A DNA stretch of 64,000 nt, from assembly GCA_027854065.1 (NCBI GenBank), contig JAQGEF010000009.1, forward strand, positions 100,466 to 164,465, read 5' to 3'. Of the stretch, positions 44,719-53,184 are shown piece after piece. Numbering within the stretch: position 1 is the stretch's first letter; every line of letters starts with the position of its first letter. The position numbers were made by a program, and so were the translations under genes. The DNA is from Polluticaenibacter yanchengensis (GTDB taxonomy: Bacteria; Bacteroidota; Bacteroidia; Chitinophagales; Chitinophagaceae). The notes under the pieces are model-generated. The model did not search any database. It had not been told where the DNA came from and saw only the letters and a program-made list of their open reading frames with translations.

Positions 44719-45819
44719 ATGTCGGGTAAAAGAAGTCCAATTAGTCTGTATGTTACAATTATCATTGGCCTTATTTTAAGCTTTATTTTTTTCAAAGCGA
44801 ACAATATCAACTTCGACCTGATACCATATATCGCTTCCGTTAAAAAAATAGAGCAGCCGGGCATATCTATTTCCAATTTGCAGCGCTCCACTTACGAGGT
44901 ATTAAACAATGAAGTGCCTGAAGCAGATTTTTACAGGTTAACGGATTCCAACCATCTTTTCAGGGTGAATATGCAATATGACTCTGCTACATTTGCCAAA
45001 AACCTGCCTTACTACGGCATTAAAACCGGTTATAATTACTTCAATACCTTAGTAAAATTCACAACAACTTCCTACACCAAAGCAATCGGGGCGAACAGTA
45101 CTATTTTCTGGTTCCTGACCCTGTTACTGACCTTTATCTTTCTAAAGAAATTTATACGAAATGATTGGTGGCTGGTCATACTGTTGTTTATGATTTGCTT
45201 ACAGCCCCATTTCATTTACGGTGCCCGCATCGCCAGCCCGGATATGATGAGTTGTTTTGTAGTCTTATTTTCGTTTGTGTCAGTCACACAATTTAAAATT
45301 AACCAGGCTTACCTGCTGGGTTTGCTAGCCATACTTGTAAGACCGGACAATATTGTATTCTCAGGCTTACTCGGCTTATTCATCTTTTTAAACGTGACAA
45401 ATAAAAAAGTAAAAATAACCAGTGCTATTTATATGGCGCTGTGCCTGGCTGTTGTGTTTGTATTGATCCCTCAATCCGGTAATAGTGGAAACATCTCCGG
45501 TTTATACCAGGGCAACTATTTAAAAGTAATTACAGTGAATATTGTAGCGGCCATTAATGAAACATTTATTCCATTCATGCTTTTACTGGCTGCGCTGGGC
45601 TTTGCATTGGGCTATTTAAAATTGTACAACCCGGAGGGGCGCTGGGTCATCTTTTGTTTACTGGTGGTAGGTATTAAATTTTTACTGGTACCATCCCTGG
45701 AAAACAGGTTGTACCTGCCGTTCTATTTAATACTGGTATTAAGCTTTACTAAGGCGATCGTTCAAAACAGCCACCTTAGTAAAGTGCTCAATAAAAAAGC
45801 CATTATCAGGCATCTATAG
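44719..45819 (+). CDS. Polytopic membrane protein, possibly GT-C type
   Basis: 366 residues. After one N-terminal helix (SLYVTIIIGLILSFIFFKA) there is an external loop of about 90 residues, then about eight more helices. The segment ARIASPDMMSCFVVLFSF followed by LVRPDNIVFSGLLGLFIF recalls GT-C mannosyl- or arabinosyltransferases, which use polyprenyl-phosphate sugars, but the diagnostic DD/ED pair in the first loop is not evident. I do not assign a family. The 3' end overlaps the opposing gene by 14 nt. Confidence 0.75.
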   Translation: MSGKRSPISLYVTIIIGLILSFIFFKANNINFDLIPYIASVKKIEQPGISISNLQRSTYEVLNNEVPEADFYRLTDSNHLFRVNMQYDSATFAKNLPYYGIKTGYNYFNTLVKFTTTSYTKAIGANSTIFWFLTLLLTFIFLKKFIRNDWWLVILLFMICLQPHFIYGARIASPDMMSCFVVLFSFVSVTQFKINQAYLLGLLAILVRPDNIVFSGLLGLFIFLNVTNKKVKITSAIYMALCLAVVFVLIPQSGNSGNISGLYQGNYLKVITVNIVAAINETFIPFMLLLAALGFALGYLKLYNPEGRWVIFCLLVVGIKFLLVPSLENRLYLPFYLILVLSFTKAIVQNSHLSKVLNKKAIIRHL

Positions 45820-47026
45820 CCTGCTCTATATCGTTAAGAATATCCTTGATATTTTCTATACCAACGCTCATCCTTATAAGGCCATCGGTAATACCGTATT
45901 TCAGTCTTTCTTCTTTAGGCACGCCTACATGCGTCATACTTGCAGGGTGGCTTACCAAAGTATCAACGGTGCCTAAGCTAACTGCCCTGGTACACATTTC
46001 AAGACGGTCGATGAATTTCTTACCGGCTTCAAGACCTCCCTTCAGTTCAAAGCTTAACATGGGACCTGGATGACGCATTTGTTTTTTTGCCAGTAAAAAA
46101 TCGGGGTGGCTGGGTAAGCCTATATAATTAACATGGTCCACTTTAATGTGGCTGTTTAAATATTCTGCTACTGCTGCACCGTTTTCGCAATGCTTTTCCA
46201 TTCTTAATTCCAGCGTTTTAAGTCCCTGGTTTAACAGGTAAGCATCAAATGGATTACCATTGCCACCCAGTAATGCATACCATTTCCAGGCTTTGGTCTT
46301 CATAAAGTGGATGTTCTTCCCTATCAGGATGCCGCCAATTGCGGTACCATGACCGTTTAAAAATTTGGTGGTGGAGTGAAATACGAAGTCCACACCATAT
46401 TTAAACGGCTGTTGTAAGTAAGGTGTGGCAAATGTGTTATCCACGCTTACCAAAGCGCCATAGGCTTTGGCTACCCTGGTAATATGCTCAATATCTACAC
46501 ATCGTATAGTAGGATTGGCCGGTGTTTCCAGGTGGACGAGCTTAATATTGGGGTGCTTCCTGAACACGCTTTCTAATATGGAGAGGTCAGAAAGATCTTC
46601 TATTATAATTTCTATACCTACACCTGCCAGTATTTTCGTCATCAGTTCATAGCTGCCGCCATACAAAGATTGATGGCTTAAAATAGCATCGCCAGATACA
46701 AGGTTACTAAAGAACAATGTACTCATGGCGGCCTGCCCGCTGGCATGCAATAATGCTTTTAATTCAAGTGCTGTGCCATCTTCGTTTTTAAGGCCAAATG
46801 CTTCTAATGCCGCTATTTTTTGTTCACAAACTTTGAAACTGGGATTACCCCACCGGGTATATATATTTTCTTTATCAAGGCTTCCGAAACGCTCCATTCC
46901 TTGTTCAGCGTTATCAAATACAAATGTAGAAGTAGCATATATTGGGGTTAGATGCGCATAGTTGGGATCCTGGATATTACCACTGTGAACAGCGACGGAG
47001 CTCCAACCAGTGAGTTCGTTTTTCAT
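45806..47026 (-). CDS. PLP-dependent trans-sulfuration enzyme (cystathionine gamma-synthase/homoserine sulfhydrylase type)
   Basis: 406 residues of the Cys/Met metabolism PLP family. The Schiff-base lysine is Lys221 in FVFHSTTKFLNGHG, with SVDNTFATPYLQQP before it, SLYGGSYEL around the PLP-stacking tyrosine and IYTRWGNPS near the start. Members include MetB, MetZ and methionine gamma-lyase; sequence alone does not decide. A role in methionine or homocysteine synthesis is most likely. Confidence 0.9.
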   Translation of the reverse strand: MKNELTGWSSVAVHSGNIQDPNYAHLTPIYATSTFVFDNAEQGMERFGSLDKENIYTRWGNPSFKVCEQKIAALEAFGLKNEDGTALELKALLHASGQAAMSTLFFSNLVSGDAILSHQSLYGGSYELMTKILAGVGIEIIIEDLSDLSILESVFRKHPNIKLVHLETPANPTIRCVDIEHITRVAKAYGALVSVDNTFATPYLQQPFKYGVDFVFHSTTKFLNGHGTAIGGILIGKNIHFMKTKAWKWYALLGGNGNPFDAYLLNQGLKTLELRMEKHCENGAAVAEYLNSHIKVDHVNYIGLPSHPDFLLAKKQMRHPGPMLSFELKGGLEAGKKFIDRLEMCTRAVSLGTVDTLVSHPASMTHVGVPKEERLKYGITDGLIRMSVGIENIKDILNDIEQAIDA

Positions 47027-47250
47027 AAATAATCACTAGTTTGAATGATCTTTTAATTTAATTTTTCGGTTAGTATGCAATCATATGGATACACTATTTG
47101 CCAACAATATATCCCAGGTTAGATTTCATTATAAGTAATGAAGGAAGTAAATATAACAAAAATTATACCCAAAATTCTAATACAGGTAATTAAAAAACGG
47201 GAAATAATATTCATTCTGTATAAAGAGGATTTGATTATTCGGGGTAACTA

Positions 47251-47503
47251 TTCAGTGTTTAAGCACTATTTAAACCATTGTCATTTCGACAAAGGCAATC
47301 GAAACGACTTTGACATTAAACAGGCCGGGGAGAAATCTCCCATTCTATTTTGCAGGGAACTTTCTTCACTGCACCCTGAAATGAACATGGGATTCTTCGC
47401 TGCGCTCAGAATGACCTCGAATTCAGTCTTCTTCTCAAAAGCAGTTGTGATCATTTAAATGTACAAACCCACCCCAACCCCTCCCGGGGAGGGGACAGGA
47501 AGC
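47251..47503 (+). repeat. Tandem 250-bp repeat, unit 1
   Basis: From ttcagtgtttaagcactatt through cattgtcatttcgac, ggagaaatctcc, ttcgctgcgctcagaatgac, gcagttgtgatcatttaaat to the GC-rich cccctcccggggaggggac. The same order of blocks recurs at 47568-47811. It includes the TCATTTCGAC / GAGAAATCTCC / GCTCAGAATGAC palindromic element often seen between genes in Bacteroidota. Confidence 0.8.
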
Positions 47504-47567
47504 TTTTCATAAAATAGCTTGAGTAAAACTATACGAATGAGATTCTTTGGTATGTTCAAAATGACGA

Positions 47568-47811
47568 TTCAGCGTTTAAGACCTATTTAAACCACTGTCA
47601 TTTCGACGAAGGAAATCGAAACGGCTTTGACACTCAACAGCCTGAGGAGAAATCCCCAGGCTACGTTGAAGTCCCTTTCTTCGCTGCGGTCAGAAATGAA
47701 AATGAGAGTCTTCGCTGCGCTCAGAATGACCTCGAATTCAGTCTTCTTCTCAAAAGCAGTTGTGATCATTTAAATGTACAAACCCAACCAACCCGTCCTG
47801 GAAGGGGACAA
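47568..47811 (+). repeat. Tandem 250-bp repeat, unit 2
   Basis: Direct repeat of the 47251-47503 unit: attcagcgtttaagacctat, cactgtcatttcgacgaagg, ggagaaatcccc, ttcgctgcgctcagaatgac, then an identical run from cctcgaattcagtc to catttaaatgtacaaaccca. The middle has diverged or been rearranged (cgctgcggtcagaaatgaaa). Confidence 0.8.
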
Positions 47812-47874
47812 CGCTTGTGTAAACAAGAGAACAAAGTATTGGCTCATTTTACCGAAGCGATCCTGATTTTCGAC

Positions 47875-47911
47875 AAAAAAGCCTTAGTGAAACAATCACT
47901 AAGGCTTTTTT
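47875..47911 (-). terminator. Terminator of pgi
   Basis: A perfect 16-bp stem (47875-47890 with 47896-47911; core gccttagtga / tcactaaggc), loop aacaa, with T/A runs at both ends. It lies directly after the pgi stop. Confidence 0.93.
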
Positions 47912-47912
47912 G

Positions 47913-49547
47913 TTATGAGCCTGCTTTCCAGGCTTTGTAGGTATTGATCAATCCGTTGGTACTGCTATCGTGGGAATTAATTTTACCAGGGGATTTGAGT
48001 TCGGGTAAAATTTTGTTAGCCAAAACTTTTCCGAGTTCAACGCCCCATTGATCGAAGCTGTAAACATTCCAGATAATGCCCTGAACGAAAATTTTATGTT
48101 CGTAGTAAGCAATGAGCTGGCCTAATGTAAATGGCGTCAGCTTTTTTATAAGGATGCTGTTTGTTGGCTTGTTGCCTTCAAATACCTTAAATGGTACTAA
48201 TGCTTCCGGAACGCCTTCCTGGATGCACGCTTCTGCTGTTTTGCCGTTCATTAAAGCTTCTGTCTGGGCAAAAAAGTTACTCAGCAGTTTATCGTGATGG
48301 TCACTTAACGGGTTGTGTGAAATGGCCGGTGCAATAAAGTCTGCCGGTATTATTTGTGTTCCCTGGTGAATTAACTGGTAAAAAGCATGCTGGCCGTTTG
48401 TACCCGGCTCTCCCCAGATAACCGGCCCTGTAGCATAGCTTACTTTATTGCCATTTCTATCAACGGATTTGCCGTTGCTTTCCATATTCCCCTGCTGGAA
48501 ATAAGCGGCGAAACGGTGCAGGTACTGGTCGTATGGTAAAATAGCCTCACTGGCGGCACCGAAAAAGTTGGTGTACCAGATTCCGACCAATGCCATTATT
48601 ACGGGTATATTGCTACCGAACGGGGTTTCACGAAAATGGCTATCGGTATGATGCGCACCTTTCAGCAGTTCCTCGAAATGATCGAACCCGATTGTGAGGG
48701 CAATACTTAAGCCGATAGCGCTCCATAAGCTGTAACGGCCTCCTACCCAATCCCAAAAAACGAACATATTAGCGGTATCTATGCCGAATGCCGCCACCGC
48801 ATCCGCATTGGTGCTTAAGGCCGCAAAATGCAAGGCGATATGTGACTCGTCGTTTGTATGTTGCAGGAACCATTCGCGGGCGGAATGGGCGTTGGTCATG
48901 GTTTCCTGGGTGGTGAAGGTTTTGCTGGCAATCAAAAACAAGGTTTCGTCTGCTTTTACTTTTTTGAGTGTTTCAGCTATATGTGTTCCGTCCACATTGC
49001 TTACAAAATAGGTTTCTATACCTTCTACCCAATATGGCTTTAATGCTTCGGTAACCATTACCGGGCCTAAATCGCTGCCGCCGATCCCAATATTCACAAT
49101 GTATTTAATGGGCTTGCCGGAGAACCCTTTCCACTCGCCGCTATGCACTTTGTGGCAAAAGGTTTTCATTTGTGCCAATACCGCGTTTACCTGTGGCATC
49201 ACATCTGCACCATCTACCAATACGGGCTTACCGGAAAAGTTTCTCAATGCGGTATGTAATACGGAGCGGCCTTCGGTCTGGTTTATTTTTTCGCCGGTAA
49301 ACATTGCTTCTATTGCCTGGGGCAATTGTGACTGGTTGGCCAGTTCTACCAATTGCTGCAATACAGCATTGTTTACCTGGTTTTTGGAATAATCGAACAG
49401 GATATCGTTATCAATGATCGAAAATTTTTCGAACCTGGAAGGATCTGCTTTAAACAGGTCCTGTATGGTGGTTGATTGTATGGATTGAAATTCTTTTTTT
49501 AGCTGTTGCCACGCCGGGTTACTTTGAGGATTGAGATTTGGTAACAT
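47913..49547 (-). CDS. pgi: Glucose-6-phosphate isomerase
   Basis: 544 residues, normal length. It interconverts glucose 6-phosphate and fructose 6-phosphate in the cytosol. Visible signatures are [47 protein letters not shown] and [19 protein letters not shown], with the catalytic Glu/His segments intact. Monocistronic with its own terminator. Confidence 0.97.
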   Translation of the reverse strand: MLPNLNPQSNPAWQQLKKEFQSIQSTTIQDLFKADPSRFEKFSIIDNDILFDYSKNQVNNAVLQQLVELANQSQLPQAIEAMFTGEKINQTEGRSVLHTALRNFSGKPVLVDGADVMPQVNAVLAQMKTFCHKVHSGEWKGFSGKPIKYIVNIGIGGSDLGPVMVTEALKPYWVEGIETYFVSNVDGTHIAETLKKVKADETLFLIASKTFTTQETMTNAHSAREWFLQHTNDESHIALHFAALSTNADAVAAFGIDTANMFVFWDWVGGRYSLWSAIGLSIALTIGFDHFEELLKGAHHTDSHFRETPFGSNIPVIMALVGIWYTNFFGAASEAILPYDQYLHRFAAYFQQGNMESNGKSVDRNGNKVSYATGPVIWGEPGTNGQHAFYQLIHQGTQIIPADFIAPAISHNPLSDHHDKLLSNFFAQTEALMNGKTAEACIQEGVPEALVPFKVFEGNKPTNSILIKKLTPFTLGQLIAYYEHKIFVQGIIWNVYSFDQWGVELGKVLANKILPELKSPGKINSHDSSTNGLINTYKAWKAGS

Positions 49548-49601
49548 ATGGTGTTGTTTTATACTTATATTTTAATGCTTAATTAAGAATGAAAGGTGGA
49601 A

Positions 49602-49754
49602 GGGCTGCGGTGGACAGCAGGCGGGTGCGCCTCGCACCCGGTACCTTTAAAGCTGTACGTTTTTTTAAAAAAACGTACAGCTTTAAAGGTACGACACCCT
49701 GCAGTACGCCGAACTGAAGCTCAATTTATGTAATAAAAGTTGAAAGCCCCAAAA
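49602..49754 (+). repeat. Dispersed repeat family 1, copy C, with a 52-bp perfect palindrome
   Basis: It begins gggctgcggtgg and ends tgaaagccccaaaat, with agtacgccgaactgaagctc near the end matching copy A. Its centre is the palindrome at 49641-49692 (gtacctttaaagctgtacg, seven T, seven A, and the mirror). It separates the PAP2-like gene from pgi. Confidence 0.78.
49641..49692. terminator. 52-bp perfect palindrome, possible bidirectional terminator
   Basis: 26-bp arms with no spacer, centred between 49666 and 49667. It lies 78 nt downstream of the PAP2-like stop and could end its transcript. Such a spacer-free palindrome would extrude readily as a cruciform. Confidence 0.6.
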
Positions 49755-49769
49755 TATTGTATTAATTTA

Positions 49770-50444
49770 TTATCCAATAATATAGACGGCTACTACCTGG
49801 CTGAGAATGCCGCCGATAAAGCCGCTGTACACTTCTTTGGGTGCGTGTGCGCCTAATAAAATGCGGGACGTGCCTACAATGCCGGCCAGTAATAATGTGA
49901 TGATAACGTATACCGGTTGTATGTAGGGATCATTGGCAAATAACCAGCAGGTGAAACCAACCAGGCCGCCCATACCAATTGCGTGCAGGCTTACTTTTTG
50001 ATAGATATTGAGAAACATGGCTACGGAACTTCCTAAAAACGCACCCATTAACCAGATTTTTAGTGGTACCGGAATGGTTTCTACATTACGACCGACATAA
50101 AATGCCCAGAAGTAAAAGGTGATGGAGCCTACTAAGGGCATGATCCTGTCTTTCTGTGTTTCGAGCCTGATGCTTTTGATGAACTTTAAACGCCACATAA
50201 GGAAAACGATGGCAGATGGAAATATAACGGTGTTTACAATGACCATTATGAGGTTATTGATCCTGTCGAAAGGATGTATAATAACACTGAACAGCTGATG
50301 CATGATTAATAAATAGAATGCTACATACGCGGGAATGAATACCGGGTGGAACAGATATGAAAAAATATTGGCTACCATTCTTAGCGGTTTTGGAAACTCG
50401 CCGGCATTGATATATGGTGTAAACGTATCAAATGATTTATTCAT
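49770..50444 (-). CDS. PAP2-like membrane phosphatase homologue
   Basis: 224 residues with five or six helices. PAP2 motifs appear in degenerate form: ETQKDRIMP (motif 1, KxxxxxxRP), SLHAIGMGG (motif 2, usually PSGH) and TSRILLGAHAPKEV (motif 3, SRxxxxxHxxxD, with Glu for Asp). The histidines are kept. It may dephosphorylate a lipid phosphate such as an undecaprenyl or phosphatidyl compound, or may be inactive. Next to the DUF4836 gene on the same strand, but a terminator lies between them. Confidence 0.8.
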   Translation of the reverse strand: MNKSFDTFTPYINAGEFPKPLRMVANIFSYLFHPVFIPAYVAFYLLIMHQLFSVIIHPFDRINNLIMVIVNTVIFPSAIVFLMWRLKFIKSIRLETQKDRIMPLVGSITFYFWAFYVGRNVETIPVPLKIWLMGAFLGSSVAMFLNIYQKVSLHAIGMGGLVGFTCWLFANDPYIQPVYVIITLLLAGIVGTSRILLGAHAPKEVYSGFIGGILSQVVAVYIIG

Positions 50445-50485
50445 AATGGAACAAAGCTAACTTGCAATGGATAAACACACAAAAA

Positions 50486-50512
50486 AAACTGCCAATTGAC
50501 GATTGGCAGTTT
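50486..50512 (-). terminator. Terminator of the DUF4836 gene
   Basis: Perfect 11-bp stem aaactgccaat (50486-50496) with attggcagttt (50502-50512); on the minus strand it ends in a long T-run. It lies 25 nt after the stop. Confidence 0.9.
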
Positions 50513-50537
50513 GTAGTTTTTTTTATCGGAAGCCGGG

Positions 50538-52265
50538 TTATTCTGCAATAACTACCGGTGTTGTGGAATCTGCAGGAACAGCTTCATCCAGATAAACATC
50601 TTCTACTGAATGGTAAGCATCCTGTTTTATTTTGAATTGTTCTGCTACATATTTAGCGTATTCTACTAAAACGCTTAAGCTGTTTTTACCCTCTTTTAAA
50701 GTAAGTTCGCCTTTGCTTTTCATTTTGTTGCCGCTGAATTTTTCTGAGTTGAACCATAAAGTTTTGAATACGTCTTTAGATGCAACAAAGATATTTTTCT
50801 CGGTTACTTCTGTAGAATCAAAATAAGCTTCTGAATAACCGTTCATAATGCCGTTAGCATCTACGAAATAGCTTACCACGCTACCATCCAACGCTTTTTT
50901 AGCATCGGCCGGTACTACTGCTTTACCTGATTTTGCTACATACTGATCGAAAGTGGCTTTGTCTTTGGCTACGATAAACAGGTCATCTTTAATACCCATT
51001 GCTATTTTACCGGCCATGCCTTCTTCACCGGCATTGCTTAATTCGAAGTTATCACCGTTTCTTTTGTAGATACCCATCTGGCTACCCATGTCAATCAGTT
51101 TATTAAACGCTGCCCTGTCACCAATACGTACTGCAAATACAAAGTTTAATTCCGGATCAATAGATTTTCTCATTTCACCTGTGTACGGGCTTGCTTTTTC
51201 AGTTTGTGTAAATTTAATATCACCGGTTACAAAAGTAATATCACCTTTGAACGCTTTGGTAATATCCTCTACAGTTAAACCTTGCTGAGACATGAAGGCA
51301 TTGGCTAAGCTTAATAATTCAGCTTCTTTTAATAAAGCCGGAATCAATTCAGGATTGAAACCTGTTGCGAAAAAGCCTTGTACATTACTGCCAGGGAAGT
51401 TTTCTACCAGGCTGTTATCTATTTTACTGCTACCGTATTTGCTTAACAAACTACCTAATTTGCTGCCTACAAAAGTATTGCCTTCTGCTACTATTTTACC
51501 GTTCTCGAAGTTAATGGTGCTTACACTGTAAATACCGGTCAGCAATTCTTTAACACCTTTCATTGCTGCAATCTCTTTGGTATTGGCAATGAAAGAATCT
51601 GATGAACTGTAAACAATAATATCGCCTTTAGCGCTTTCTGCTTCGCTGAATTGTTTGTTTGATTCTAATGAAGTTTCTTTTTTCAGGCTAAAATATTTAG
51701 CTAACTCATTTGTTTTAGCTGCTGTTGTTTTAGGGCTTGTTTCTTCATCGAAGTAATCGTATGAATGGGTTTCCGGTTTGATGCTCAGGATACAAACTTC
51801 GTTGTTCCATCCTAAAGAAGCTTCACCTTGCTCGATATAAGAATAGTTCTCTCCTTTTTTAATTTCCGGTTTTTCTTCTAAACCTTTAATGAACTCTTCA
51901 AACTTTTTCTGATCTTTTAATTTAACAACGAACTCAAATGCGCCTGCACCTTTGGTAATATCTTCATTAATAGAAGCTAAATAAACTTTGGCGTCAAGAT
52001 CTAGACCTGCATTTTTAAATTTGGTCAGGTAGTTTAACGCTTTAGTGTAATCTTTTTCGCTGGCGTGTTGTTTTACAACACTCATTAAACTGTCTAAAGT
52101 CAGACCGTCTTTTTCCAGTTTGCCTGTCAGACTTTTTATATCTACAATTGCTACAACTGCGGCATTGTTAGGAATATATTTTGTAGAAAGGGAACCTTTT
52201 TTGCTACATGCAGCAAAAAGTGTTACAAGAACAACTGTAATTACTAAGATTTTTTTTGAAAACAT
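50538..52265 (-). CDS. DUF4836-family lipoprotein
   Basis: 575 residues from the ATG at 52263-52265, which gives MFSKKILVITVVLVTLFAAC with a lipobox at Cys20; an in-frame ATG 63 nt upstream would bury the signal and lies before the promoter element. The mature protein begins KYIPNNAAVVAIVDIKSLTGK, the DUF4836 hallmark, and contains LVENFPGSNVQGFFATGFNPELIPALL and the late FVFAVRIGDRAAFNKLI. It is likely anchored in the outer or inner membrane facing the periplasm. Function is unknown. Confidence 0.88.
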   Translation of the reverse strand: MFSKKILVITVVLVTLFAACSKKGSLSTKYIPNNAAVVAIVDIKSLTGKLEKDGLTLDSLMSVVKQHASEKDYTKALNYLTKFKNAGLDLDAKVYLASINEDITKGAGAFEFVVKLKDQKKFEEFIKGLEEKPEIKKGENYSYIEQGEASLGWNNEVCILSIKPETHSYDYFDEETSPKTTAAKTNELAKYFSLKKETSLESNKQFSEAESAKGDIIVYSSSDSFIANTKEIAAMKGVKELLTGIYSVSTINFENGKIVAEGNTFVGSKLGSLLSKYGSSKIDNSLVENFPGSNVQGFFATGFNPELIPALLKEAELLSLANAFMSQQGLTVEDITKAFKGDITFVTGDIKFTQTEKASPYTGEMRKSIDPELNFVFAVRIGDRAAFNKLIDMGSQMGIYKRNGDNFELSNAGEEGMAGKIAMGIKDDLFIVAKDKATFDQYVAKSGKAVVPADAKKALDGSVVSYFVDANGIMNGYSEAYFDSTEVTEKNIFVASKDVFKTLWFNSEKFSGNKMKSKGELTLKEGKNSLSVLVEYAKYVAEQFKIKQDAYHSVEDVYLDEAVPADSTTPVVIAE

Positions 52266-52292
52266 ATCTAATTGTTTTTTTGAAATTTTTAA

Positions 52293-52324
52293 CAAAGTAA
52301 GTGTAATAATTTCTAATGTACAAA
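52293..52324 (-). promoter_or_regulatory. Promoter of the DUF4836 gene
   Basis: On the minus strand TTTG (plus 52321-52324), 21 nt, then TACTTTG (plus 52293-52299), a near match to TAnnTTTG with one base less in the middle. 28 nt before the chosen start. Confidence 0.45.
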
Positions 52325-52385
52325 CCACTTATAAAGTTATTCGGCCGATTAGCCTAAAGAATCAGAAGAAATAACTATTAATAAA

Positions 52386-52413
52386 AAAAGCGGGCTTTTA
52401 TGAGCCCGCTTTT
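52386..52413 (-). terminator. Terminator of the transaldolase-type gene
   Basis: Stem aaaagcgggct with agcccgctttt (52386-52396 and 52403-52413), loop tttatg, flanked by A and T runs. 8 nt after the stop. Confidence 0.92.
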
Positions 52414-52420
52414 TAAGATT

Positions 52421-53074
52421 TTAGCCTAATTTCTTAGCATCTTCCAAAAACTTGGCTAAACCAATATCTGTCAGCGGATGTTTCAATAACGCGAGTATAG
52501 AGTCCAGCGGACAGGTACACACATCAGCACCGGCTTCTGCACATGCAATAATGTGATTTGCATTGCGGATAGATGCCGCTAAAATTTGTGTTTCAAAACC
52601 TTGAATAGCGTAGATCTCTGCAATTTGTTTGATCAACTGTACGCCATCCCAACCACTATCGTCAATTCTGCCTATAAAAGGGGATACATATGTTGCACCG
52701 GCTTTTGCGGCTAAAATAGCCTGCCCGGCAGAAAATATCAATGTACAGTTAGTTTTTATACCGTTATCTGTGAACCATTTTATAGCTTTAATACCATCTT
52801 TAATCATTGGTACTTTTACTACAATGTTCGGGTCTAACGCAGCCAGTACTTTACCTTCTGCAACAATCTCATCAAAAGTTGTGCCTAATACTTCTGCACT
52901 GATATCGCCGTCTACTAAATCGCAGATTGTTTTATAGTGCTGATGGATCGCTGCTTCGCCACTAATACCTTCTTTGGCCATTAATGACGGGTTGGTTGTA
53001 ACACCATCTAAAATTCCCAAATCATTCGCTTCTTTAATCTGGGCCAGGTTTGCTGTGTCAATAAAAAATTTCAT
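52421..53074 (-). CDS. fsa: Transaldolase/fructose-6-phosphate aldolase (TalC/FSA type)
   Basis: 217 residues, the short single-domain form. The N-terminus MKFFIDTANLAQIKEAND and GVTTNPSLMAKEG are typical, and the Schiff-base lysine is Lys87 in IVVKVPMIKDG. TLIFSAGQAILAAKAGATYVSP and GRIDDSGWDG follow. It either transfers dihydroxyacetone in the pentose phosphate pathway or cleaves fructose 6-phosphate; members of this group in Bacteroidota are usually annotated as transaldolases. It stands alone with its own terminator. Confidence 0.92.
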   Translation of the reverse strand: MKFFIDTANLAQIKEANDLGILDGVTTNPSLMAKEGISGEAAIHQHYKTICDLVDGDISAEVLGTTFDEIVAEGKVLAALDPNIVVKVPMIKDGIKAIKWFTDNGIKTNCTLIFSAGQAILAAKAGATYVSPFIGRIDDSGWDGVQLIKQIAEIYAIQGFETQILAASIRNANHIIACAEAGADVCTCPLDSILALLKHPLTDIGLAKFLEDAKKLG

Positions 53075-53184
53075 ATAGTTTGTTGTTATATAAGTTTACG
53101 TTGCAAGGTAACCAATATTTCATTTTTATTGGCTGCCGGGCTACAATTGTTTTATCCCGGAACAGTTTTTATGAACTGTAATTA

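Noticed and set aside
47138-47458. A 106-codon open frame on the plus strand
   Set aside because: Its second half is repeat unit 1 (47251-47503) read in one frame; the product has no protein-like pattern.
47251-47811. CRISPR-like array
   Set aside because: Only two units of about 250 bp with no short regular repeat-spacer structure and no cas genes.
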